From contig CM042013.1 in the NCBI GenBank assembly GCA_023525715.1, positions 77,812,994 to 77,876,993 on the forward strand: 64,000 nt of DNA. The letters run 5' to 3'. Within the stretch, counting starts at the first letter, position 1, and the number at the start of each line of letters is the position of its first letter. Positions 1 through 10,167 of this stretch are shown in pieces. The position numbers were made by a program, and so were the translations under genes. The notes beneath the pieces were generated by a model that worked only from the letters and a program-made list of their open reading frames with translations, was not told the origin of the DNA and did no database searches. Source of the stretch: Cichorium intybus (taxonomy: Eukaryota; Streptophyta; Magnoliopsida; Asterales; Asteraceae).

Positions 1-623
1 GTACTTGTAGTGCATTATCATTTTTAGTCTAATTTCCATGACTATGCCCGTATTCTTGAGGTACGTTATGGACAATAATAGCGCTATTGGGTTGACCACC
101 CAGCCTTGAGACGCTAAGGTGATTGATTGCACGCGATTGAGTGTGTATGATGATTAGATGCTCCATCCTATATATATACATATATATGTATATATAAGGT
201 GAGGACTTATTGTTGTTGTTATCATTTGTTAATCAATTTTTGATTTATAAACCATTATCTCAATAATACTTGCTTGTCGACTTCCAAAGAAAACAAGTTT
301 GAAATTATAAATATTTCAAACTCACAATTTTCTTTAATAAAACTAGATTATTCACCAACTCTCGTAGTTGACCTGTTTTTACCCATGATACAGATTTGAA
401 GAATGAAGTTGATGAAAAGTAGGGTATACCTTAGAAACCCACAAGACTATTTAAATTTGATGTAATAAATGTTGTTTGTATTTGAATTTTTATTTGTACG
501 TTGTGGATCTTGTTTGCCTACTTAGTACTTAATTGAATCTAACCATATTATAACATAGTTGTCATGAGACTTTGAACAATATATCACGCATTGATCGATT
601 CCGCCAAGGATCGGGGTGTGACA
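1..623 (-). mobile_element. 5' part of a Ty3-type LTR, cut by the window edge
   Basis: Read on the minus strand, the segment opens at 623 with 'TGTCACACCCCGATCC', a typical start for LTRs of plant Ty3 elements, and continues without coding potential to the window edge. A short TA-rich patch lies at 168-196. The other end is outside the window, so neither TG...CA closure nor a target duplication can be checked. It abuts and seems to interrupt the LTR at 625-2102. An LTR identity is inference from the terminal motif. Confidence 0.4.
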
Positions 624-624
624 G

Positions 625-2102
625 TGTTTCCATGACTTTTTGTCAAAAATCATATAGTGCACTTTTTATGACCATTTTACCAATAAAGTAAACATATGTA
701 TTTTTGTTGGTGATTTAGATGTGTAAGAGTCGTATATGTTATTTTCTTGAACTAAAAATGTATTTTAGTTTATCTTAACACACTTTTCATGTAAAACACT
801 TTTGTAGTAAAATAACTAAACATATGTAATATACCATGTTTCAAGAGCAAGACAAGTACTTTAATGACTTGCCTTCTCCCCCTTAAAACATTTAAAAAGG
901 TAGAAAATAAGGGTATGTACTCACCTTGATGTTCTGCTTAAGAGATGGTGAGTTAGAATGAAGGATCTAGTCTTGGAACCAAAGATGAACTTGAAATCCT
1001 TTAGAAGTGCCCTATGATTTTCGATGGATTCAAGGGTAAACAAAGAGTAGAAAAGATGGAAATGTGAACTTGAACATGAGAAGCATGATTATGAACTTAC
1101 CACTAAAAGAACCTTGCTAAACGCTGGAAAACCTTGAATTGGAAACTCTTGAGAGATCTTTGAGAGAGTATGAGAAATGAAGTTTGAAGATGAAGTGAAG
1201 GTGGGGGGGGGGGGGGGCTCTCGGCCTTATATAGGAGAGGAGGGGCAGGGAGGTGAGGTGGTTTGCATGGGAAAGTGGCAAAGCATGGTGTTTTGATTAT
1301 TTTAATTTCTAGGTTAAGACTTTTGATTATTTAATTCAATGTAAGACATGTTGGGTGGCTTTGAGATGATTATAAGAAGATGAAAATTGTCTTTAGTTAG
1401 TTTTTATAAAAACTATTTAGTCTCGTTTATAAAAGCTTGAGTTTTTATAAAAGTATGGTAAGAGGTGTTGTGTATTTGTATAAATTTGAAAGATATAATT
1501 ACTAACTATTATGTAAATCAATATTATTGAAAATAATATTAATAACTACGTAATTAAATCATTTCCCAATTCGTTTCGCAGAAATATAGGCGTTTAAGCG
1601 CGGTAAACTTCTGAATTCGCGATATATGACGTTTCGCCTGAAAAATAATCGGAATATAGAATTAAATACTAAATCACATTACGCTCTATAAACTTGTTTC
1701 GATATTTCATACTTAATGTTTAAGGCACGCTGTAATGCATTTAATGCCTAATTCCTGTGTATATTATTGTTCCTAACGACTGAACTGCTGTAACTTTTGT
1801 ATGCGAACTCCGTTTTCGACGTTCTATGTGTCTGCATATTCGTAAGCACGAATACATCATGTTATGAATATTAGTTATACCAAAATAATATTTGTGCGTT
1901 TTATTGCATTTCTACGCTATTGTAGTCTATTATACGCATTGTATAACGTTCACTCAATAACTGATTCAAACTGGCGCATGTAGTATTATAATATTCAATA
2001 ATACAATAGGAAATTTATGAAAATTACATTTTAACATTTTAACCTAATTTATGCTTTAGTCGATTTTATTAACTTTTTTTTACCAAAATTGACGGATGTC
2101 AC
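625..2102 (-). mobile_element. Probable Ty3-type LTR, possibly solo and interrupted
   Basis: On the minus strand it opens at 2102 with 'TGTGACATCCGTCAA', a common start of Tekay-like plant LTRs. A TATA box ('TATATAAGG', about 1227-1235) is followed at once by a run of 15 C (15 G on the plus strand, 1203-1217) and a CT-rich leader with a possible splice donor ('AGTGGTAAGTTC', near 1097-1108). This is the layout of U3, R and U5. No primer-binding site follows the left end, so it is not a 5' LTR with its interior attached; it is a solo LTR, a 3' LTR, or a fragment cut by the neighbouring LTR. Confidence 0.4.
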
Positions 2103-2182
2103 ATAATTCCGGATTGTAATTTCTTATTTGAAATTTGATGGCCCCTCCTTTTGTTTTCTACTTATTTGGCTTTTTATATAAA

Positions 2183-2215
2183 CTAGTGGTGATGCCCGCG
2201 CGTTGCGGTGGGTTT
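2183..2215 (-). mobile_element. Helitron-like 3' terminus (CTAG plus GC-rich hairpin)
   Basis: CTAG at 2183-2186 is followed on the plus strand by the GC-rich imperfect hairpin 'CCCGCGCGTTGCGGTGGG' (2195-2212). On the minus strand this is the hairpin-then-CTAG end expected of a plant Helitron, followed by a T as in insertion between A and T. The body would extend to the right and would include the tandem repeats at 2351-2960. No replication-initiator or helicase coding sequence is visible here, so it would be non-autonomous. The 5' end was not found. Confidence 0.5.
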
Positions 2216-2350
2216 ATTAATCATGTATATTCAAAACTATTTATGTAATGCCCTATTACACAAAGAATACTTTTTGGTTTTACTATTAAAAAATGACCAA
2301 TACTACATTTTTATAATATCGTTATTCTCAGGGACCAAAACTATAATTAT

Positions 2351-2650
2351 GCAAATTAAAAACTATAGGGATCAAAATTGTAATTATCTTAAAATAGAAA
2401 CTATAAGGACCAAAACTGCAATTATTACAAACTATAAACTATAAGGATTGAAATTGTATTTGTTAAACATAAAAAGTATAAGGACCAAAGTTGTAATTAT
2501 GCAAATTAAAAACTATAGGGATCAAAATTGTAATTATCCTAAAATAAAAACTATAAGGACCAAAACTGTAATTATTACAAACTATAAACTATAAGGACTG
2601 AAATTGTATTTATTAAACACAAAAAGTATAAGGACCAAAGTTGTAATTAA
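2351..2650. repeat. 150-bp tandem dimer built of AGGACCAAAA sub-repeats
   Basis: Two copies begin at 2351 and 2501 with 'GCAAATTAAAAACTATAGGG' and differ at only a few positions. Each is made of shorter units of the form aactataaggaccaaaattgtaatta. Degenerate further units run on to about 2960. No coding potential is visible. The same decamer AGGACCAAAA recurs in the MULE at 6700-7120 and 8200-8375. Confidence 0.85.
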
Positions 2651-2999
2651 CTCATTTTAGCTTTTAATGGCAATATAGTAATTTTTGTAAATATTATGGG
2701 CATTTTTTTTTCCTGTAATTTAATAGGATAGTAAGGACTAAAATTATAATTAGTAATTATAAAGGACGAAACTGTAAATTAATACGGGTTACACAATATA
2801 GCTACCAAAACTATAATTATGCAAAGTAAAAACTATATGGACCAAAATTGTTATTATCATAAATTAAAAACTATAGGGATCAAAATTGTAATTATCCTAA
2901 ATTAAAAACTTTAATGACTAAAATTTTAATTAATATAAACTATAAACTTCAATGGTTAAATTGTAATTTGAGGAAAGCTAAAAGGAAAAAGATGCAGCA

Positions 3000-4029
3000 A
3001 TTTTACACTGATTTGTGCGTTTGGTCCTAACTTTTTTTTTAACTCGGACCATCCCTACTGTTTGATTTTATTGCGCGCTCGGTCTCTAATAGATGTAAAA
3101 AGTCTGATTTACCCTTAAAATTTTATTTTTTAATTTTCTTTATTATTTTTTGAGTTAAAAAAAAAAAAGAAAAAAAGAATTCTCACACCCAATCACACAC
3201 ACCCTCTCTCCCCCCTCCCTCTCTCTCTCTACTGTGAAAACCCACGAGCAACAACCCACCATGTTCATTCTATCTTCTGATTTTTGACATCGTGTGTGGA
3301 AACCGGTGTTCTTCCCAGATGTTAATTCGATCTCTATGTTGCTTGTGTTCTTCACGTGTGCGACCCTTCTCAGGAACTACTATCCATTCCCCGTCGATTG
3401 GAGCCTTAAAATACCACCGATACCCACCCCCGATCATTATGAACTCTGATTGATTATAACAGGCGTGATACAAATATCCCTAAAATCAATATACAGGAAG
3501 CAAAATCAAAATATTAACAAAGAACAAGGGAACATCTAAAAACACGAGAGCAATGGGCAAATTGGTTTGGTTTCCTTCAAATCCACAAATTTACTTCATT
3601 CTCTTTGAATCCAGCCAACAATCAGTCTGCGGTTTGTATTTTTTTGGCTACCATGGTCGACGGTCACCTCCATCTATGTCTTTGGCACCGGAAACGGCGG
3701 ATGTTAGTGACCTATTTTCTGCCAATGTAAAGAGTGAGAAATCGAATGTATCTACGAGTAGAGAAAAAGCAAGAGAGAGATCGATCTAATCAAATGAAGG
3801 AATGGGGTATTTGGAAATTTTTCCTTTTTTCTTTTAATTGAAAAAATAATAAACAAATAATAAAAAAATAAAAACTTAATTATTAAGGATAAATTAGTCT
3901 TTTTATATCTGTTAGGGACTAAGGACGCAATAAATACCTAATTTAGGGACCGTCCGAGTTAAAAAAAAAGTTAGTGACCAAGTGCGTAAATTACCCCAAA
4001 CTACAGGGACAATTCGTGTAATTTACTCT
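3000..4029. mobile_element. Inverted-repeat element, diverged TIRs, non-coding
   Basis: The left arm (about 3017-3125) and the reverse complement of the right arm (about 3888-3995) share blocks such as 'TTTTTTTTAACTCGGAC', the words ggtc and ccctaa, and a run of A/T. The arms are clearly diverged. The interior has only short open frames. A CT-rich stretch at 3199-3230 and the run 3750-3785 look like untranslated leader sequence, not protein. The size and long arms fit a MULE-type or foldback non-autonomous element. No target duplication was recognised. Confidence 0.55.
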
Positions 4030-4185
4030 TTGTAATTTGATTCAATGGCAATTTTGTAATTTCTGTCAAAATAATGGCTACTTTCTATAATAACTTTACA
4101 TTGAAATATCGGAAAGAAATACTTACGCATCCACAACAACTTTTCTGATAACAGACCCCGATTTTTCTCTCCCTTTAAACAAGAT
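4030..4185. other. Upstream region of the carboxylesterase gene
   Basis: This short AT-rich stretch lies between the inverted-repeat element and the esterase start. The CT-rich leader ('TTTTTCTCTCCCTTT', about 4161-4175) just before the ATG fits a plant 5' untranslated region. No convincing TATA box was chosen. Confidence 0.4.
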
Positions 4186-5184
4186 ATGGCCTTCTCCTTC
4201 GCTCCGATGCCTTTATCTCACCCTGAGGAGATACTCCATGATCTTTCCCCCTTTATACTAATCCATAAAAATGGTACCATTGAACGGCTAGTCGGAAAAG
4301 AGGTCACGCCACCATCAACCGATCCCACCACCGGAGTCCACTCCAAAGATGTTCGAATCTCACCAGAAACAGGCCTCTCCGCCAGGATTTACTTGCCAGG
4401 AGCAACTACTTCCCAAGATCAGAAATTACCTCTCCTTATTTACTTCCACGGAGGTGGTTTCGTTTTCGGAACTGCTTCCAGTACCATGTTCCAGCCCTTC
4501 CTTAACAAGCTTGCTTTGGAAGCACAAACAATCATTGTTTCTGTTGATTACCGAAGGGCCCCAGAACATCTGTATCCAGCTCAATACGACGATTCTTGGG
4601 AAGCCATCAAATGGGTTGCTTCTCATGCAACAAGAAACGGGACGGAGCCATGGCTTAATGACTATGCTGATTTTGAACGTGTCTTCTTTGGTGGTGAAAG
4701 TGCTGGTGCAAACATAGCTCACCACATGGGGATGCGAATTGGGTTAGGGAAAGACTTGGATACTTTTGGTGATGGATTCAAGCTTTTCGGGCTTGTATTG
4801 ATCGATCCATACTTCGGGGGGGAAACACTAATTGGTGGGGAGGTTGTGGCCGATGTTAAGGAAAGAAATATCTTGGAAAAATTGTGGCGGGTAATGAACC
4901 CATCTTTTAGCAGTTTGGATGACCCGTTAATAAACCCCGCAAAAGACCCGAATCTTTCAAAGTTAGGTGGTCGAAGGGTTCTTGTTTCTGTGGCTGAGAA
5001 AGATTTGTTGAGGGATAGAGGATGGTACTATTATGAAGTTCTGGGAAAGAGTGGATGGAATGGACAAGTAGATATAATTGAAGCGAAAGGAGAAGGACAT
5101 GTCTACCACTTGTATCTACCTTTTCGTGAAAACGCTTTAACTTTGTTCAAGACTTTGTCTTCTTTCATCAATGTAGACAAGTAA
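4186..5184 (+). CDS. Class-I carboxylesterase (CXE, alpha/beta hydrolase)
   Basis: An intact, intronless 332-residue protein of the plant carboxylesterase/HSL family, soluble hydrolases that cleave small carboxylic esters. The oxyanion-hole motif HGGG is at residues 88-91, the nucleophile Ser172 lies in GESAG (170-174), the acid is probably Asp273 in AEKD, and the base His305 in GEGH. The catalytic His is kept, which argues against a GID1 gibberellin receptor, where it is replaced. Length is normal for the family (about 310-350). There is no signal peptide or membrane segment. The first ATG (context gatATGGCC) sits just ahead of the conserved N-terminal region; AATAAA signals occur at 5218 and 5240. 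It is the only intact non-transposon gene here, flanked by an inverted-repeat element and a MULE. The substrate cannot be told; 2-hydroxyisoflavanone dehydratase-like or tuliposide-converting-like activities are within the family. Confidence 0.93.
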   Translation: MAFSFAPMPLSHPEEILHDLSPFILIHKNGTIERLVGKEVTPPSTDPTTGVHSKDVRISPETGLSARIYLPGATTSQDQKLPLLIYFHGGGFVFGTASSTMFQPFLNKLALEAQTIIVSVDYRRAPEHLYPAQYDDSWEAIKWVASHATRNGTEPWLNDYADFERVFFGGESAGANIAHHMGMRIGLGKDLDTFGDGFKLFGLVLIDPYFGGETLIGGEVVADVKERNILEKLWRVMNPSFSSLDDPLINPAKDPNLSKLGGRRVLVSVAEKDLLRDRGWYYYEVLGKSGWNGQVDIIEAKGEGHVYHLYLPFRENALTLFKTLSSFINVDK

Positions 5185-5311
5185 ATGTACGAGGGGTTAG
5201 AGCATGTCACTAATCCTAATAAATAAATATATGTCGTGGAATAAATTTTACATTTCTATCAATAAGGGTGTGTTCCTATTCAAGGTTTGTTATGTGTTAG
5301 ACACTTAGATT

Positions 5312-5423
5312 AAACGGTGTGGGGCAAAGGATGCCATCGATATCCGATCGACATGGCATGGGGATGTAAACGGTGTGGGGCAAAGAATGCCATCGATATC
5401 CGATCGACATGGCATGGGGATGT
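5312..5423. repeat. 56-bp tandem duplication downstream of the esterase
   Basis: Two near-identical 56-bp units start at 5312 and 5368, each beginning 'AAACGGTGTGGGGCAAAG' and containing 'CGATATCCGATCGACATGG'. They differ at one position. The short open frame across them is a product of the repeat and is not a gene. Nothing else was recognised between 5424 and 5867. Confidence 0.85.
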
Positions 5424-5867
5424 AAGTGGGAACCACTACTCCTTTCCGTCTATTCTCTCTCTTTTTTCTTTCCTACCATCAACATCATCTCATTGCAATA
5501 ATATTAAAATGGCATGGTCTCTAGATGGAGCATAAATGGAATAATGTCAAAAACATCCGCACGGTTCAGCTTCAGACTTTCTATTACTTTGGATATGTAT
5601 ATGTTGTATATGTTCATATACATATATTTATGTATATTTGTCTGTACATGTGTCAGCGCATACATGTATGTGTAGGGGATAGACATGCCACGTAAACCTA
5701 TATGCATGTGTGTCATGATCTTGTAGCTTCGGAATAATTTATCGAAGGACCTAAGAAAACATGGCAGGTAACTAATAAACAAATGAAGATATTTTGTTGC
5801 ATCTTTTTGGTTTTAGTTTTTAAACATTCTGTGATTATATAGTCGGGCTAATTTGTTGTTTTAAATA

Positions 5868-6023
5868 GGGAAAATGACTTATAAGGGTAACAATGTTTCA
5901 AAAGTGTTCATAAAATACCATCGACGTTTAAAGTGTTCAAAAAATACCATCGATGTATACCCTCTGTACGCATTATACCCTCTAACTATACGTGTTGTTC
6001 ACAATTGACCCTCAGGTCACCGG
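5868..6023 (+). repeat. Left MULE terminal inverted repeat
   Basis: 156 bp, pairing with 10168-10323. It contains its own imperfect tandem repeat of about 30 bp (...GTGTTCA.AAAATACCATCGA.G) twice, and ends in GACCCTCAGGTCACCGG. In MuDR-type elements such repeats hold the promoter and the transposase-binding site; here that is inference. Confidence 0.9.
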
Positions 6024-6187
6024 TTAGCAATCGGTCATTTAGTGACTTGGCATATTATTTGCTTACTTGGCATATATAATGCTTAGTTGGATTTAATGGT
6101 TTACATATAAGACATTGGGGTCACACACGTATTAGGGTAAAAAGGCATTCCTCTCATCCTCTGTAAACGGCACAAGGAAAGAAGACC

Positions 6188-6679
6188 ATGTCAATCTCAA
6201 GCTCAAACAGCAACAACTCCAAACAAAGGAAGACACTTGACTATTCGAACCCTTGTGGGTGTGGCTATCCGTCTCGAATTTGGACGTCATCTACTACAAC
6301 TAATCCTGGTCGAAAATTTAGGGTTTGTCAAAACTCTTTGGTAAGTGTATTACCCAACAGTTTACAGTCTTATTCTTGTACACAATTGGTTGATTATGTG
6401 AACTCATTTTTATTAATGAAGGAAAAAAAGAAGAAAAGTTGTGGATTTTGGGAATGGGTTGAGGAAGAAGCAAAGTTAGAAGATGTGGGAGAGTCAAGCT
6501 CCTTTGAATTGAAAATCTCAAAACTGGAAAACGATTTCAATTTGTACAAGTTGAAGATGGATATGGAGTCAATGAATTTTAGAAAAGAATTGGCTGAAAT
6601 GAGGAGGACAGTGATGATTCTAAAAGTTTCTGTGTTGGTGTTGCTGATTTCGTTTGTATTGAAATTAGTAATGCAATAA
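6188..6679 (+). CDS. GRF-type zinc-finger protein with C-terminal membrane anchor, carried by the MULE
   Basis: A small protein with a zf-GRF signature: Cys-Gly-Cys-Gly near residues 23-26, TNPGRKFRVC after it, and CGFWEW further on. GRF fingers bind single-stranded nucleic acid in other proteins. A consensus intron (GTAAGT at 6341, AG at 6420-6421, 81 nt) separates the two halves of the finger. It is a multiple of three and open, so retention also gives a protein of 163 residues; splicing gives 136 with normal finger spacing. A predicted coiled coil (about KISKLENDFNLYKLKMDMES) and a hydrophobic C-terminal helix of about 20 residues (VSVLVLLISFVLKLV) follow. The gene starts 165 bp inside the left TIR and converges on the transposase, the position mudrB holds in MuDR. 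Its role in transposition is unknown. Confidence 0.75.
   Translation: MSISSSNSNNSKQRKTLDYSNPCGCGYPSRIWTSSTTTNPGRKFRVCQNSLVSVLPNSLQSYSCTQLVDYVNSFLLMKEKKKKSCGFWEWVEEEAKLEDVGESSSFELKISKLENDFNLYKLKMDMESMNFRKELAEMRRTVMILKVSVLVLLISFVLKLVMQ
6341..6421 (+). other. Probable 81-nt intron in the GRF gene
   Basis: Donor GTAAGT and acceptor ATGAAG. Removal joins the two zinc-ligand halves with the spacing usual for GRF fingers and keeps the frame. The intron has no in-frame stop, so retained transcripts also encode a protein. Confidence 0.65.
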
Positions 6680-6699
6680 GTTAATATATTTTGTAATTT

Positions 6700-7130
6700 T
6701 AATAGTTTAAGGACCAAATATGTAAGATATGTGAAACTATGTTGTTATTATGGGACCAAAACTAACTATGTTGTTATTATGGGACCAAAAATGTTAACAC
6801 ATTTAAGTGGGACCAAAACTGTTAAAACAGTTTAATGGGACCATTTAAAGTACATTGCCATTTAAGGACCAAAACTGTTATAACAGTTATGAGACATTTA
6901 AGGACCAAAATTGTTGCCATTTAAAGTACGTTGCCATTTAAGGACCAAAACTGTTATAACAGTTATGAGACATTTAAGGACCAAAACTGTTAACCTGTTA
7001 TGAAAATGGGACGAAAACTGTTAACACAGTTAAATGGGACCAAAACTGTTAAAACAATTTAATGGGACCATTTAAAGTACGTTGCCATTTAAGGACCAAA
7101 ACTGTTATAACAGTTACCAACCAAAAGTAA
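6700..7130. repeat. Minisatellite of AAGGACCAAAACTGTT units in the MULE centre
   Basis: About a dozen copies of aaggaccaaaactgtt occur, many followed by ataacagtt so that 'AACTGTTATAACAGTT' forms a palindrome (near 6873, 6949 and 7099). A longer copy unit of about 76 bp is repeated. The array lies in the 3' untranslated space of the GRF gene. Confidence 0.85.
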
Positions 7131-7254
7131 AAAAGAAGTAGTGAAAGTATGTTGCTATTATCGATCCCTTATCGATTCCATCATTAACATAAAACATGGT
7201 ATGCACCATAAAGGTTGTTTACAGATATCACAAAACATGGGCCTAACAATATAT

Positions 7255-7352
7255 AACAAAATATGTGCCTTTTAAAGTTTTAGGCCCTATTACACAAAAA
7301 TACACACGAAATATGTGCCTTCTAAAGTTTTAGGCATAATTACACAAAAAAC
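7255..7352. repeat. Short direct repeat between the convergent MULE genes
   Basis: Two diverged copies of about 45 bp, each with 'AAATATGTGCCTT' then taaagttttaggc and attacacaaaaa. They lie in the untranslated space just downstream of the transposase stop. Function unknown. Confidence 0.7.
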
Positions 7353-7368
7353 CACATGCTCACACCTC

Positions 7369-9928
7369 CTAGTTTAAATTCACCGGATTTTCAGTGCTTT
7401 CTCCACTCCCATCTTTTGTGATAACCCTTTTCTTTAAATTAATTTTGGTGAGTCTTTCAGATGGCATTCGCCTCTTTGGATTTTTACCACTGCCACCCAT
7501 ATCTTCAACTGCTTCATTTTCTTGTTTTTCATCACCATCTTCTTCGCTTTGTTGTTCTACTTCACCAACTTCTTCCTTTTGTTCTTCTACTTCATCACCT
7601 TCTTGTACATTTGGTTCTTCCTTTTGTTGTTGTACTGCATCACCATCTTGTACATTTTGTTCTTGTACTGCATTATATTATCAATATTAGTATTGGAGTT
7701 ACAAAAAATAAAGACAAAATACACATAAGAAGCAAACCGTTTTTGAGCGAGGGACATTTTCTTTTGTTGTGTCCTTGCTGATGACAATGCCCACATTTTG
7801 GAATGACCCCCTTCTTAGTAACTGTATGTTTCCCGTCTTTTTCAGTAGCACGTATTTTCCTGTTTACTTTTGGTCTCCCAGGCATTCGTCTACGTTTGGG
7901 GGGCATGATCGGATGACAATTCGAAGTTGGCCACATGTCTGTCCCATTTATAGGGTTAATGTTGTATCTATAACAACTACTAAACATTTCTGTTCTGAAC
8001 CAAATTGAAACATACTCCTCCACCTTCCCATTCAAGCATAATATTGCAGCAACACCATGCAAACATGGTATACCAGATATTTGCCAGGATCTGTAGCCAC
8101 ATGTACTGTTCTTCAAGTCAACTGCGTATACCTCATGCAATAATCTGACCTCAAATTTTTGAAATCCACTTGGAGTTACATCCCAATACCAAAACTGTTT
8201 AACTATTAAGGACCAAAACAGATTAAGGACCAAAACTGTTTAACTATTAAGGACCAAAACTGTTATGAAAGTGTGTTGCCATTTAAGGACCAACACTTGA
8301 AAGTATGTTACCATTTATGACCAAAACTGTTAAACTATTAAGGACCAAAACAGATTAAGGACCAAAACAGATTAAGGAAATTATGATTATACCTTGTGCC
8401 CGTCAGAAATTAGGGTTAGGCCTCTGCCATCTCCCATTTCAATATCGTCAAGGAGTAGATCTAAGAACCATTTCCATGTTGCCTTGTTCTCTACTGCAAC
8501 CACAGCCCATGCTAGAGGATACATTTGGTTGTTAGCGTCCCTACCAACTGCTGATAAAAGCTCACCTCTACAAATACCCTTCAAGAAACATCCGTCAATG
8601 CCAATCACCCTTCGACAACCTTCAACCCAACCATCTTTCACACCTTTCAAGCAAACATATATTTTTGAAAAGTGTATTGTCGAATCAGGCATAATATCTA
8701 CATCTAATTTGACTGTTGAACCGGGATTCGCCCTCAATAGTTCTGCACCATAACTCCGGATCTTCGCATAGTGTGCCTCTAAACTACCCTCTATCTCTTC
8801 CAGTGCAAATTTTTTCGCATTTCTACATTGGCCGACACTAACCCTTAGATTGAATTTTTTAAGTACTTCTGCTCTCATTTTCCTGTAACTAAGCTTAGGT
8901 CGTTCCAATATGTCATTAAGTAAGCGTTTTCCAATCCATCTGTATGTAACCATTGCTCCTAAATCCTGGGACCTAGCACAGTTATGATCAGCCATTAATG
9001 TCTTTATCTGGAATGATCTTTCGGTGCTCATCCACGTAGCCCATAATCTAAAAGGACAACATGCCTTTTCTTCGGTTTTACAACACCTCACAAGCAATCT
9101 TTTAGAATCGTTTTTCTCGTACCACAATTTGTAACCATTAGCAACCGCATAATCTGTTAGCATATGTTTAAGTTCCAAAGGCCCAGAAAATCTCATACCT
9201 ACAATGGGTACAACTGTATCCCATGCCTGGTCCGGATCATACACTGGATATTGCTGAATCTCCGTGCTATTATCGTTTCCATCATGTACACCATGTGCCG
9301 GTATGACAGTTTTTTTGCACAAAAACGGGTCATCTACTAAATTAACCGGTGTTGCCTCATCGTCTCCTTCAAGGTCCACAGATAAATTATCAGAAATTAC
9401 AGTGTCTACATCACTATCACTGCTGTCACTATCCGTCCCTCCTTCAGCATCTCTCTCATCAGCAATCCATTCTAAAATAGGTTCATTGCAGTGATCAACA
9501 TACACATCAATTCTTCCTTCATTACCGTTGGCACAATCAAGAAAACGCACATAATCATTATCATTTACCAATCCTCGCAAACCATCTTTCAGGGACCGAT
9601 GTGGGAGACAATAGTACACAGCAGGCACTCTATCCTTAACCAATTTCTTAAGAAAATTAATAAAATCTGTGTACCTCATGCTCTTGAAGTCGACTTCTGT
9701 AAAAGTCGATATTAGAGGACTGAAATACACAATCGGGTTCGGGGAAAATGCACCATCATGGTATACTTGAACTCTGAGAAAACCTTCTTCAACATCCTTT
9801 GCACTATCGTTGTCAACAGCCTTTGAAGTTGACGATTCCGCCATTTTCGTAAACTGCTTCAAGAAGAGATAAACTTGAGGATGGTGCTTCAGTTGACTCT
9901 CGTGGTTCAGTTGACGATCGAGGTTCAC
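7369..9928 (-). pseudogene. mudrA-like MULE transposase, middle exon missing
   Basis: Exon 1 (9928-8393) begins at the first ATG or, more likely, the inner one at 9844. It has a PB1-like domain (FLRVQVYHDG onward), an acidic linker, a MuDR DNA-binding region with Cys pairs, and the start of the DDE domain: IDGCFLKG with the first Asp, ISDGH with the second. It ends at a good donor (CAAG|GTATAA). The next exon should carry the rest of the domain, including the third catalytic acid, but only 200 bp of AAGGACCAAAACTG repeats follow. Homology resumes near 8191 with a SWIM finger, whose second Cys is Tyr (TCGYRSW...GIPCLH), and a CCHC knuckle (CGHCHQQGHNKRKC). A 70-nt intron (7668-7737) leads to an acidic last exon (7667-7369) with a basic tail and stop. 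The phase of that splice is right. The catalytic core is incomplete. Confidence 0.85.
8192..8392. repeat. AAGGACCAAAACTG repeats replacing a transposase exon
   Basis: Seven or so copies of aaggaccaaaacwg occupy the gap between the donor at 8392 and the resumed homology. The same unit as at 6700-7130 suggests that the deletion was filled from, or made by, recombination between such repeats. Confidence 0.8.
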
Positions 9929-10167
9929 TTCACGTTCCCGCCATGTCCTCTCGTCTTCCCTCTTTTGAATATCGCACGTTGGGTATGTGAAATCGGTTTG
10001 AAGTTTTAACCCTAGGTTACCCTTTACAGACGGGTAATAAAGATGGGAATACCGTGATTTTCTCTTATTCCACGTAATTGCTTCTTATTCCACGTAATTG
10101 CCCCGTCATTTGTTTTATTTCCACCTAAACATGCCACCGGGAAACACTTCCTACTTACTTGCTATAG

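Noticed and set aside
3155..3473. Two minus-strand open frames in the inverted-repeat element
   Set aside because: They have low-complexity ends and no domain, and cover CT-rich leader-like DNA.
5504..5782. 92-residue minus-strand frame downstream of the esterase
   Set aside because: It is rich in Tyr/Ile/Met from a TA/TG-rich stretch and has no recognisable domain.
7394..7781. Ser/Phe/Leu-rich open frames on the plus strand
   Set aside because: They are antisense to the acidic last exon and the zinc-knuckle exon of the MULE transposase.
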